The notes under the pieces: model-generated
Database searches by the model: none
What the model was told of the DNA's origin: nothing
What the model saw: only the letters and a program-made list of their open reading frames with translations
In this document: one piece after another, positions 1 to 8,260 of the stretch
Position numbering within the stretch: position 1 is the first letter of the stretch
Layout: every line of letters starts with the position of its first letter
Program-made: the position numbers and the translations under genes
Assembly: GCA_900319385.1 (NCBI GenBank)
Contig: ONOG01000003.1
Span: forward strand, 51,587-115,586
Source of the DNA: an uncultured Prevotellaceae bacterium
Lineage (GTDB): Bacteria; Bacteroidota; Bacteroidia; Bacteroidales; Bacteroidaceae
DNA: 64,000 nucleotides
Reading direction: 5' to 3'

Positions 1-1892
1 TTCTTCACCGTGCCTCGGCGCGTGCAGAACATCAGGTTGTGGTGACGCACGAAATCCTGGTCGTTGATGTTCTCAATGCAGATGAAGGCTGTGGCCTTGT
101 CGTCGGAGTCGATGTTGAGCAGGTTCTGCACGGCACGGCCCTTGAAGGTCTTTCCGCCCTCGGGTATTTCATACACCTTCATCCAGAAGCAGCGTCCCTT
201 CCGCGTGAAGAACATCATCGTGTTGTGCGTCGTGGCAGGGTAGATGTGCTCGATGAAGTCGGTGTCGCGGGCGCTGCCTCCCTTCGAGCCCACACCGCCA
301 CGGCCCTGTGTGCGGAATTCCGACAGCGCCGTACGCTTGATGTAGCCCAGGTGGCTGATGGTGATGACCACGGGTTCGTTCGGATAGAAGTCCTCGGGAT
401 TAAAGCTTTCGCTCGCCGTGTAGTCGATAGTCGTCTTGCGGTCGTCGCCCCATTTGGCCTTCACTTCGAGCAGCTCGTCCTTCATCACCTTCTTGCACAG
501 CTCGGGGTCGTTGAGGATTTGGTCGAGGTAGGCGATGAGTTTCTCCAGCTCCTCATACTCGGCATGCAGTTTGTCCATTTCGAGTCCGGTGAGCTGGCGC
601 AGACGCATCTCGACGATGGCGCGTGCCTGCACGTCGTCGAGATCGAAGCGGGCCTTCAGGTTGTCGATAGCCTCCTGCGGTGTCTTGGCGGCACGGATGA
701 TGTGCACCACTTCGTCGATGTTGTCGCAGGCGATGATCAGTCCTTCCAGTATGTGTGCACGTTCCTCTGCCTTGCGCTTGTCGAACTGCGTGCGGCGGAT
801 GGTCACGTCGTGACGGTGGTCGATGAAGTATTTCACACACTCGCGCAGGTTCAGCAGCTTCGGACGTCCCGAGTTGTTCTTGCCCGCACCGACCAGTGCG
901 ATGCAGTTCACGCTGAACGACGACTGGAGGTCTGTCAGCTTGTAGAGCTTGTTCAGCACCACATTGGCATTGGCCTCGCGCTTGAGGTCGATGACGATGC
1001 GCATGCCTTCGCGGTCCGATTCGTCGTTCACGTTGGCGATGCCTTCCACCTTCTTTTCGTTCGACAGGTCGGCGATTTTCTTAATCAGTTCAGCCTTGTT
1101 GACGTTGTACGGAATTTCGTGCACGATGATTTTGTCGTGCATGGCGTCGGTCTCGATATCCGTCTTTGAGCGGATGACGATGCGTCCGCGTCCCGTCTCG
1201 TAGGCATCCTTCACGCCGTCGAGACCGCAGATGATGCCGCCCGTCGGGAAGTCGGGGGCCTTGATGTAGCGCATCAGTTCCTCGACCGTGATGTCGGAGT
1301 TGTCGATCATCGCCACACAGCCGTCGATCACCTCGCCGAGGTTGTGCGTCGGGATGTTCGTTGCCATACCGACAGCGATACCTGTGGCTCCGTTGACCAG
1401 CAGGTTGGGTATGCGTGTGGGCAGCACCTTCGGTTCCTTCAGGCTGCCGTCGAAGTTATCTTCAAAATCGACCGTCTCCTTATACAGGTCGTCCATCATG
1501 GCCTCGCCCAGGCGAGTGAGGCGTGCCTCGGTGTAACGCATGGCAGCTGCACCGTCGCCATCGACAGAGCCGAAGTTGCCCTGTCCATCGACGAGCGGAT
1601 AGCGCATGGCCCAGTCCTGAGCCAGACGTACCAATGCGCCATAGACCGAAGAGTCGCCGTGGGGGTGATACTTACCAAGCACCTCACCCACGATACGTGC
1701 GCACTTCTTGTACGGCTTGTCCTGCGTGTTGCCCAACTCCATCATTCCGTAGAGGATACGGCGGTGTACGGGCTTGAATCCATCTCTCACATCGGGGAGT
1801 GCGCGCGCCACGATGACCGACATCGAGTAGTCGATATACGACTTGCGCATACTCTCGTTAATGTCAACTTTAATAATTCTGTCTTCAGTCAT
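1..1892 (-). CDS. gyrA: DNA gyrase subunit A, N-terminal 630 residues (runs off the window)
   Basis: Type II topoisomerase subunit that breaks and rejoins DNA to introduce negative supercoils with GyrB. The gene reads from an ATG at 1892 and is still open at base 1, so only about 630 codons are present: the winged-helix/tower breakage-reunion region and the start of the C-terminal beta-propeller (the segment after about residue 500 contains the typical GGVGS turn). The catalytic tyrosine is Tyr120 in AAMRYTEARL. The quinolone-resistance region reads HPHGDSSVYGALVR: the serine equivalent to E. coli Ser83 is present, while the position of E. coli Asp87 is glycine. A consensus promoter lies 130 bases upstream. 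Identity is very secure. Confidence 0.98.
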   Translation of the reverse strand, partial: MTEDRIIKVDINESMRKSYIDYSMSVIVARALPDVRDGFKPVHRRILYGMMELGNTQDKPYKKCARIVGEVLGKYHPHGDSSVYGALVRLAQDWAMRYPLVDGQGNFGSVDGDGAAAMRYTEARLTRLGEAMMDDLYKETVDFEDNFDGSLKEPKVLPTRIPNLLVNGATGIAVGMATNIPTHNLGEVIDGCVAMIDNSDITVEELMRYIKAPDFPTGGIICGLDGVKDAYETGRGRIVIRSKTDIETDAMHDKIIVHEIPYNVNKAELIKKIADLSNEKKVEGIANVNDESDREGMRIVIDLKREANANVVLNKLYKLTDLQSSFSVNCIALVGAGKNNSGRPKLLNLRECVKYFIDHRHDVTIRRTQFDKRKAEERAHILEGLIIACDNIDEVVHIIRAAKTPQEAIDNLKARFDLDDVQARAIVEMRLRQLTGLEMDKLHAEYEELEKLIAYLDQILNDPELCKKVMKDELLEVKAKWGDDRKTTIDYTASESFNPEDFYPNEPVVITISHLGYIKRTALSEFRTQGRGGVGSKGGSARDTDFIEHIYPATTHNTMMFFTRKGRCFWMKVYEIPEGGKTFKGRAVQNLLNIDSDDKATAFICIENINDQDFVRHHNLMFCTRRGTVK

Positions 1893-2022
1893 ATATTATA
1901 TTATATAAGTATTTCGCTTCACATTTCAGGGAACGTCCGCTACACTTTTCATGCTTTGGAGTTTGAAATTTTTCACTCTTCACTTTTCACTCTTCACTTT
2001 TCCTTTCACGTTCATTCCAAGG

Positions 2023-2053
2023 CAAAGTTACGCAAAAACGGGCACACACACAA
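2023..2053 (-). promoter_or_regulatory. gyrA promoter (-33/-7)
   Basis: On the minus strand TTG (2051-2053), 20 bases, TAACTTTG (2023-2030), the Bacteroidetes primary-sigma pattern. Transcription would start near 2017, giving a leader of about 125 nt that contains GTGAAAAGTGAAGAG-type simple repeats (about 1974-2010). Confidence 0.7.
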
Positions 2054-2254
2054 ACAAGCGCCAAAAAAGTTTTAGAAAATAACGTTTTTTAAGACGCCGA
2101 ACCGCAATTTGCCCTCTCAGAGCGCAAATTTCGCATTCCGGATTCAAATTCGGGGGGATGTCGAGACACGTCGTCGGCGATGCAGAAAACGCTCCTGCGC
2201 CCCAAAAACTCCACCCGACGGCCCCACAAACGCCGCGCAGGGGTGCCAAAAACT

Positions 2255-2298
2255 CAGCCGAAGTGCCGAAAAAATTCAGTCGAAGTGCTGAAAAAAAC
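2255..2298 (+). repeat. Two tandem 22-bp repeats next to array copy 1
   Basis: Two adjacent 22-bp units (2255-2276 and 2277-2298) share the core CGAAGTGC(C/T)GAAAAAA. The same core, GGAAGTGCGGAAAAAACTC, appears as the inverted flank of array copy 5 (complement of 46893-46909), so this looks like a duplicated outer flank of the dispersed array family. Confidence 0.6.
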
Positions 2299-2341
2299 TC
2301 CGTTGCGGCGCACAACATTCTCAGCTGATGCCCCGAATAAG

Positions 2342-2429
2342 GTCAAAATATCATTGAAATTTGTAAAAATATCAATGGAATTTTTGAAAATATCAGTGGA
2401 ATTTCTGAAAATCTCAATGATATTTTGAC
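2342..2429. repeat. 4 x 21-bp palindromic array, copy 1
   Basis: Four units of the form AAATNNCANTGNNATTT with centres (TCATTGA, TCAATGG, TCAGTGG, TCAATGA) starting at 2351, 2372, 2393 and 2414, exactly 21 bp apart. The 88-bp block ends in a perfect 15-bp inverted repeat (GTCAAAATATCATTG and its complement). It is strikingly AT-rich against GC-rich surroundings. It lies in the 835-bp gap between the divergent gyrA and C10 protease genes; apart from this, the flanking repeats and two promoters nothing else is visible in the gap. Confidence 0.85.
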
Positions 2430-2581
2430 TTCATTCTGCACACTGGCTGGGAACGGTGGGCGGTCGAGTTGTTTGCAGGGTGCGCTGTGGCTGTAGGTGA
2501 AGGGCGGCGCGCGAAGTTTTTGTCCAAATCTTTCATTTTTGTACACAAATCTTTCAAACGTCTAAAATTTTACAAATAAAT

Positions 2582-2613
2582 TTGCGAAACTGCACAAATT
2601 TTCTCTATATTTG
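2582..2613 (+). promoter_or_regulatory. Promoter of the C10 protease gene
   Basis: TTG at 2582-2584, 21 bases, TATATTTG at 2606-2613. The -7 box is a full match to TAnnTTTG; the spacer is one or two bases longer than usual. Predicted start near 2619, leader about 110 nt with a GTGAAAAG-type simple repeat at 2647-2671. Confidence 0.55.
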
Positions 2614-2727
2614 CCCCAAAATCACTCCAACACCTAACTTTTGCAAGTGAAAAGATAAAAGTGAAAAGTGAATAATTTGCAATTACGAAACAATAACACC
2701 TAACTTCTTACAATCTCATTCAACCTC

Positions 2728-5700
2728 ATGAAACGAATTTTACTTTCGATGACAGCCCTGCTTTGCGTACTCACGGCTACAGCAGACCCCATCGACCTGA
2801 GCAAGGCTCGGGAACTGGCTGCGGGCTACATGAAACAGGGCGCAACGCCTGTGCTCGTAAGCAGGGGAATCAGTGCAAACCAGCGTCGCCGCAAGGCTGC
2901 TGCCACGACCACCCCACCCTACTATGTCTTCTCGCGCGGCGAGGGACAGGGCTTCGTCATTGTCGGGGGCGACGACCTGCTGCCCGAAATCATCGGCTAC
3001 ACCGAGTCGGGCGACTTCGACGCCACGAACATGCCGCCGGCCCTCGCCGACTACCTCATGGGCTTCGAAGTGGCACTCGACAAGTATCAACAATATGTGG
3101 ATGAACACGGCGAAGAGGCTGCCCAGCAGCTGGTGAAGCAGCGACGTGCCGCACGTGCCAAGGCGCCGCGCCGCGCTGCCACCTCCTCCATCAACCCGCT
3201 GATGACGTCGGCTTGGGGACAGGCATGGCCCTACTTCGACCTCTGCCCGATGGACGGCAACACTCGCAGTGCCACGGGTTGCGTGGCGACGAGTACCTCG
3301 TCGGTCATCCACTACTGGCGACGCGACTGCCCACGATACTCCGTGGCGTCGACGGACAGCTACGAAACATGGACGAAAAAAATCCCCGTCACCGGCTACA
3401 AAGCTGGTTTCCCGATGCGCTGGGAACTGATGAAGGACTCGTACGACGGAACGAACTATGGCAACGGCAGCGACTACTACACGAGTGTGTCGGAGCTGGT
3501 GGCCATCGTCGGCACGGCTGTCCACATGGACTACGCCGCAGGCAGCAGCGGTGCACAGAGCAACGAGCAGCCCAATGCGCTCAACGTGTTCAACCTCAAC
3601 GGGACGAACGTCTGGTACAGCGGCGTGAACAATATGGAGACGTGGGAGAACATGATTCAGGACGACCTGGCTGTGGGTCGCCCCATCCTCTACAGCGGCT
3701 ATAGCGTCGATGCCAACAACAACTGGGCCGGCCATGCCTTCGTGCTCGACGGCTACCAGCTGAGCGACGGCAAGTATTACTTCGACTTCGGCTGGAACGG
3801 CGGCTGGAACGGCTGGTTCGCACTGAGCGATGCCAACGGATTCAACACGGACCAGAGCATGACCTACCAAATATTCCCGAAGCGTCAGAACCTCAGTGCC
3901 ACGATTTCGGCCCCAGACTTCCAGGCCAACACAAACAATACCGTCACCGTGAACGTGCAGAACAATGGCACATTCGACTACACGTCGGCCATCAATCTGT
4001 TCTGCACCACCGAGCCTTTCCAGCCCACGGCGTGGGGCGCGCAGCAGGCCGACTGGACCAGAATCCCCGCTGGCGGCGCCAATGTGCCGCTCACGTTCAC
4101 CGTCAATCCTGGGGCAGGCAGCGTGTGGTACCTCACCGTGGTCGACAACACGATGCACATCATCGACCGCATCAAGGTGCCAGGCGACGTGGAGGAAGTG
4201 ACGACCAAGATTCAGAACCCCTCGTTCGAACTGCACAATAACAACACACCGACGGGCTGGACGCTGGGCGCAGGCCAGTTCAGCCGCGACGCCAATATCG
4301 ACCATTTCCGTGCGGTCGGAGCCGACGGAAACATGGTTCTCGACAGCTGGAAATCGGGCGACCTGGGCGACGCCATCAGCCAAACCGTAACAGGTCTCGC
4401 GGCGGGTACATATAAGCTGACCGCCAAGGTAGCGACCGACCCTGGCAACACCATCACCGTCTTTGCTGGCGACAAGACAGCCTCGACGGGTGCTCACGAC
4501 TGCGGCAAATACTACTTGCAGGAGGTGTGTATCGACGGCATCACGGTCGGCAACGACGGCACACTGAGCATCGGTGTGCAGGCCGGCTCGTGGTACAAGG
4601 CCGACGACTTCCGCCTCTACCGCTATGTCAATACGCCGGCACGCTATCTGACGTCTGTGCAGAACGCAGCCGAGGGACAGGTCGTCGTCGACGTGACCAG
4701 CACACTGAGCGGCTGGCTCAGCACGTCGTCGTTCGACCGCTACACGAACAACGGCTTTACAGCCGGTCCAGACTGGGGTAGCTACAGCGGCAGCGACGGT
4801 GCGCTCGTCTCCTATCCCTTCTTCGAAGTGTGGACAGGCTCCAACAACCGCCTCGACAACAAGTCTGTGGAACAGACCATCACCGGACTGGCCAACGGCA
4901 CCTACTACATCGGCGGTTCGTTCATCGCCACCAGCCAGGGCAGCGACGGCCCCCACGTCGAGGGTGTGACGTTCTATGCCCAAGACCAGGCCGTGGCTCT
5001 GGGCACACTGAATGGGGTTCCGGAAATCTATGCTCTGAAAGTGGAAGTGACCGACGGCACACTCACCTTCGGCGTCAACACCGACATGACATCGGCCAAC
5101 TGGGTGGCCATCGACAACCTGTTCCTCTACCGCGAGGATACGGACGGAACTCTCTACAAAGAGGCTCTGGCCAACTGCCAGCAGGCAAAGGAGAATTACG
5201 AGGCGTCGGTGAGCGGTGCTGCCACGGCCGCACTTGACCAATACACCTGGACTGATGCCGAGCTGGACACAAAGACTGCGGAGGAAGTGAGCAAGGCCAT
5301 CACCATCCTCAACAACGGTGCCGCCATTGCGAAAGCCGGACAAGACGCCACTGCGTTTGTCGTCAATGCCGACTTCGCCGACACAGGCCTCAACGGCACA
5401 GCGCCCAATGGCTGGAACATGTCGATTCGAAGCGTGGAAGGCGGTGGCGACGTGTGGACTCGCAGCCAGGACGGAGCGAATGTCTTTAATGCCTGGTATC
5501 CGACCATCAACGACCTGGAGGTGACACAGACGGTCAGCAACCTGCCGAACGGCACCTACCGACTGAGCGTTGACCTCGGAACAATCTTCGAAGGGGACGC
5601 TGCCGACATGGTGGCCTTCATCATCGGCGAGCGGGTCGGCGCCTCGGAACAGGTGCACACTTACAACTCCGGCGACCGACGCGCCTTCGGCACCTATACC

Positions 5701-6666
5701 TGCGCCACCACCACCCAGACCAACTCCGTATTCTTCGGCATCCGTGCCCTGAAACACTACATACAGATGAAGAATGTGCACTTGCAGTTCATCAGCGGAA
5801 CGACAGCTGAGCAGGAAACCGACGCCTCGTACCTGCGTCAGGACTACTTCTGGAGTGGACGCGATGCAGCCTACGTGGACTATACGACTGCCGACAATGT
5901 CAACCAGTACGGACAGGCTGTGGGCGTGCGGCTCTATCCGCGCCACAAGAACCAGATACTTTATGCAGCCACGGGTACTCAGTTTGTTTCGGAACAGAAC
6001 AACGTCGTCGCCAACGGCCAGTGCCTCAACCTCGTCCTGACCGACGGCGTGAGCCTCGAGGTGCCTCGTGCCTTCACCGCCATCGACGCCAGCTACAGCC
6101 GCACGATGACGAACCAATGGGGGACGCTGATCCTGCCCTACGCCGTGCAGACGGACGAAACGGTGCAGTACTACACACTGAAAGCCGTCGATGAGGAGTC
6201 CATGCACTTCACACCCGCAGCCAGCGTTCCGGCCAACACCGCCGCCATCTTCCGCCGCCTCAACACCGAAAGTGGCAACGTGACCATCGGCGGAGCGTCG
6301 CTGCCAGTCAGCACGACGGCCAATGCCGCTACAGCTGACGACTGCGAGGGATGGAGCCTTGTGGGCAGCTATGGGCTGGCAACGGTTGACGATGCCAACG
6401 CCTACTACATCGCCGAGGACAAGTTCTGGAAGACCGACGGCAGCATCACCGTCAACCCCTTCCGCGCCTACTTCACCAACACCGCCAGTGCAGCGGCCAA
6501 ACAGCTGAACATCAACATCGACAAAGGAGAGGCAACGGGCATTGATTCGCTCAACGCTCGGCGCACAACGGACGGCGAAGCTGTCTATGACCTGCAGGGT
6601 CGCCGCGTGCTGCGTCCCGCCACTGGGCTCTACATCGTGAACGGCAAGAAAGTATTCCTCAAATAA
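2728..6666 (+). CDS. Secreted C10-family (streptopain-like) cysteine protease, multidomain
   Basis: Predicted exported cysteine endopeptidase. A signal peptide (about residues 1-19) is followed by a Spi-like inhibitory propeptide (about 20-145) and the C10 catalytic domain: nucleophile Cys185 in ATGCVATST and His336 in WAGHAFVLDGY, followed by FDFGWNGGWNGW. These spacings match streptopain closely. The remaining 900 residues are beta-rich modules, including at least three similar segments of the form NPSFELHNN...GWT / TVTGLAAGTYKL that look like carbohydrate-binding or jelly-roll domains. The last 25 residues (YDLQGRRV...GLYIVNGKKVF) form a tail typical of Prevotella secreted proteins, probably linked to surface sorting. 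At 1312 residues it is much longer than minimal C10 proteases. Target unknown; host proteins are plausible. Confidence 0.93.
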   Translation: MKRILLSMTALLCVLTATADPIDLSKARELAAGYMKQGATPVLVSRGISANQRRRKAAATTTPPYYVFSRGEGQGFVIVGGDDLLPEIIGYTESGDFDATNMPPALADYLMGFEVALDKYQQYVDEHGEEAAQQLVKQRRAARAKAPRRAATSSINPLMTSAWGQAWPYFDLCPMDGNTRSATGCVATSTSSVIHYWRRDCPRYSVASTDSYETWTKKIPVTGYKAGFPMRWELMKDSYDGTNYGNGSDYYTSVSELVAIVGTAVHMDYAAGSSGAQSNEQPNALNVFNLNGTNVWYSGVNNMETWENMIQDDLAVGRPILYSGYSVDANNNWAGHAFVLDGYQLSDGKYYFDFGWNGGWNGWFALSDANGFNTDQSMTYQIFPKRQNLSATISAPDFQANTNNTVTVNVQNNGTFDYTSAINLFCTTEPFQPTAWGAQQADWTRIPAGGANVPLTFTVNPGAGSVWYLTVVDNTMHIIDRIKVPGDVEEVTTKIQNPSFELHNNNTPTGWTLGAGQFSRDANIDHFRAVGADGNMVLDSWKSGDLGDAISQTVTGLAAGTYKLTAKVATDPGNTITVFAGDKTASTGAHDCGKYYLQEVCIDGITVGNDGTLSIGVQAGSWYKADDFRLYRYVNTPARYLTSVQNAAEGQVVVDVTSTLSGWLSTSSFDRYTNNGFTAGPDWGSYSGSDGALVSYPFFEVWTGSNNRLDNKSVEQTITGLANGTYYIGGSFIATSQGSDGPHVEGVTFYAQDQAVALGTLNGVPEIYALKVEVTDGTLTFGVNTDMTSANWVAIDNLFLYREDTDGTLYKEALANCQQAKENYEASVSGAATAALDQYTWTDAELDTKTAEEVSKAITILNNGAAIAKAGQDATAFVVNADFADTGLNGTAPNGWNMSIRSVEGGGDVWTRSQDGANVFNAWYPTINDLEVTQTVSNLPNGTYRLSVDLGTIFEGDAADMVAFIIGERVGASEQVHTYNSGDRRAFGTYTCATTTQTNSVFFGIRALKHYIQMKNVHLQFISGTTAEQETDASYLRQDYFWSGRDAAYVDYTTADNVNQYGQAVGVRLYPRHKNQILYAATGTQFVSEQNNVVANGQCLNLVLTDGVSLEVPRAFTAIDASYSRTMTNQWGTLILPYAVQTDETVQYYTLKAVDEESMHFTPAASVPANTAAIFRRLNTESGNVTIGGASLPVSTTANAATADDCEGWSLVGSYGLATVDDANAYYIAEDKFWKTDGSITVNPFRAYFTNTASAAAKQLNINIDKGEATGIDSLNARRTTDGEAVYDLQGRRVLRPATGLYIVNGKKVFLK

Positions 6667-6675
6667 GTCTGTGCT

Positions 6676-6855
6676 ATGATTCGCAAAACGTATCAGCAGC
6701 CCTGCCTAAGCACCGCACTGCTCCAACTACTTAACTACGTCTGTGGCGACGACTCGCTACCCTACGGCGGCGAAGGCGGGCCACGTATCGCAGAATCCAA
6801 AGAGCGCAACGAAGAATTCGAATCCGAACCTGAACGCTGGGGAAACCTCTGGTAG
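6676..6855 (+). CDS. Small ORF, 59 codons, of KTYxxP...GGEGG type
   Basis: Not recognised with certainty. It starts ten bases after the C10 protease stop and ends before a strong hairpin, so it would share the protease transcript. The peptide begins MIRKTYQQPCLSTALLQLLN, then VCGDDSLPYGGEGG, then a very acidic/charged tail ending ERWGNLW. Short Bacteroidales ORFs starting with a basic K-x-Y-x-x-P motif, a hydrophobic stretch and a Gly-rich part are common near secreted-protein genes, but their role is not known to me. No clear signal peptide. It could be a non-functional trailer ORF. Confidence 0.45.
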   Translation: MIRKTYQQPCLSTALLQLLNYVCGDDSLPYGGEGGPRIAESKERNEEFESEPERWGNLW

Positions 6856-6879
6856 GAGGTCTGGCCTCGGCCCTACAGC

Positions 6880-6918
6880 AAAGCCCGCAGCACCTTGCGA
6901 CAAGGTGTTGCGGGCTTT
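6880..6918. terminator. Strong hairpin between convergent genes
   Basis: An 18-bp stem (6880-6897 with 6901-6918, one G-T type mismatch, loop CGA) followed on the plus strand by TAGGTTTTT. It separates the C10 protease unit from the convergent M16-like gene and could serve both. Confidence 0.85.
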
Positions 6919-6942
6919 TAGGTTTTTAGCAAAGCGGCGTGG

Positions 6943-8130
6943 TCAGTCAACCACACATGACATGAAATCCTCAGGACGGAAGTAGCGCTGGCAGATGTCG
7001 AGCAACTGCTCGGGGGTAGCCTGCAGCTGGAGCTGTTGCTCTCGGTCGAGGTCTTCGACGCTGCGTCCCGTGGCAAGGAGGCTCATCAGCACCTGCGGAT
7101 AGTTGAAATTATGCTCGTAGCGCCGGCAGTTCTGACCGTAGAGGTACTGTTTCACCATCTGCAGTTCGTCCTCGGGCACAGGCTCGTCGCACAGACGCTG
7201 CAGCTCAGCCAGGACTTGTCGCTGCAGGCGTTCGACGTGCTGCGTAGCGGTCTCGGTGGCAATGACCAGTGCATTGTCGTTCGGTATGTTGTAAACCGTG
7301 GCATTGATGCCGTATGTGAGACCCTGACGTTCACGTATTTCGGTCATCAATCGGCTGCCGAAATATCCGCCGAGCACCATCACCGCCAGTCGCAACAGGG
7401 GCATGTCGGGATGTGTGGCTGGGGGAAGCAGCCGACCGAAGCGCACACCGGCCTGCAGACGTTCTTCCTCTCCCGTGTGGATATGGGCGTGTCGCTCGTC
7501 CGAAGTGCGGATAGGTTTCGGCTCGAAAGCGAAGGCGCTGGGCCGAGTGCCTGCCTTCACACCGAACAGACGTTCGATGAGCAAGAGGTCGGTATCGTCG
7601 AAACAGCCGGTGACGAGCGGCACCATGAATGCAGGACTTATGCAGCGCTCGTGATAGTCGTGCAGGTGCTGCGGAGTGATGGTCGCATAGTCGGCGAGCG
7701 TGGGGAACCGACCCATGGGATGCTGAGTGCCGAACAGCTGCCGGTAGAGTCCTTCCTTACACAGGGCATCGACCTTCTGATGCTGAATCTGCCACGCAGT
7801 GCGTCCCTGCGAGAGGGCGATCTGCAGCTGTGCGTCGGGGTAAAGCGGCTCGGAAAACATCGGCGCAATGTAGGGGAGTACGCTGGGCAGGTGACGGTGG
7901 AGGCAGTGAATGGTCACCGCGCTGTAGGAGAGGTTGCACGACGTACTGAGGGTCGCACCGTAGTAGTCGAGCCGACGTGCCAGCGTCTCACTGCTGTACT
8001 GCTGTGTTCCTTCCTTGAGTTGCGAAAAGGCCAGACGCGCCTGCAGCGCGTGTGTCTGAAGCCATTGGGCTCCGAGAAAGACGAAGTCGATCCGGACAAG
8101 GTTCGTATCGGGAATGTGGGTAAGCCCCAT
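6943..8130 (-). CDS. M16-family (insulinase-like) peptidase homologue without zinc motif
   Basis: A single M16 protein of 395 residues, about the length of the mitochondrial-processing-peptidase type. The C-terminal half keeps the family's hallmark LGGYFGSRLMTEIRERQGLTYG (about residues 250-275), but the N-terminal half has no HxxEH metal-binding motif, so it should be catalytically inactive. In the family such proteins act as partner subunits of an active M16 chain, which is not encoded in this window. No signal peptide. Start: ATG at 8130 gives the typical N-terminal length. It lies downstream of kdsB, separated by 130 bases of simple repeats, so it may be cotranscribed with it. Confidence 0.85.
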   Translation of the reverse strand: MGLTHIPDTNLVRIDFVFLGAQWLQTHALQARLAFSQLKEGTQQYSSETLARRLDYYGATLSTSCNLSYSAVTIHCLHRHLPSVLPYIAPMFSEPLYPDAQLQIALSQGRTAWQIQHQKVDALCKEGLYRQLFGTQHPMGRFPTLADYATITPQHLHDYHERCISPAFMVPLVTGCFDDTDLLLIERLFGVKAGTRPSAFAFEPKPIRTSDERHAHIHTGEEERLQAGVRFGRLLPPATHPDMPLLRLAVMVLGGYFGSRLMTEIRERQGLTYGINATVYNIPNDNALVIATETATQHVERLQRQVLAELQRLCDEPVPEDELQMVKQYLYGQNCRRYEHNFNYPQVLMSLLATGRSVEDLDREQQLQLQATPEQLLDICQRYFRPEDFMSCVVD

Positions 8131-8146
8131 TGAAAGCGATGAAAGT

Positions 8147-8215
8147 TAAAAGTGAAAAGAGAAAAATGAAAAGTTAAAAGTGATAAGTGTAAAGTGAAAA
8201 ATTGAAAAATTGAAA
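8147..8215. repeat. GTGAAAAG/AAGTTAAAAG simple-repeat tract
   Basis: Degenerate tandem copies of AAAAGTGAAAAG, AAAAGTTAAAAG and AAAATTG fill the gap between the M16-like gene and kdsB. Similar tracts occur at 1974-2010, 2647-2671, 22360-22453, 34122-34185, 45350-45390, 52612-52640, 53355-53440 and 55549-55590, and once inside kdsB. Confidence 0.7.
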
Positions 8216-8223
8216 GTCTGCCG

Positions 8224-8260
8224 GTCCGAAATCCCCTCCTTCGGAGGTGTTAGGGGGAGG
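8224..8260. repeat. C-rich/G-rich palindrome (CCCCTCC family), copy at kdsB 3' end
   Basis: AATCCCCTCCTTCGGAGG hairpin followed by TTAGGGGGAGGTT. It abuts the kdsB stop codon (8261-8263). It is one of at least eight related copies in the window. Confidence 0.6.

Noticed and set aside
2180..2428. ORFs with heptad-like peptide repeats (KISMEFLKISVEF) across the arrays; similar at 25959-26231, 33155-33502, 11642-11959 and 46761-46985
   Set aside because: 21 bp equals seven codons, so any array is read through in several frames. The translated peptide and the frame differ between copies, while DNA spacing and palindromes are conserved; coding is unlikely.
2342..2429. 21-bp arrays as CRISPR
   Set aside because: Units are contiguous and palindromic with no unique spacers, only four per site, and no cas genes are present.
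2740..6207. 1155-codon open frame antisense to the C10 protease
   Set aside because: A by-product of GC-rich codon use on the real gene; no family features, while the plus-strand protein has signal peptide, catalytic residues and tail.
6743..6985. 80-codon plus-strand ORF through the hairpin at 6880
   Set aside because: It runs across a strong terminator into the 3' end of the convergent M16-like gene; no recognisable features.
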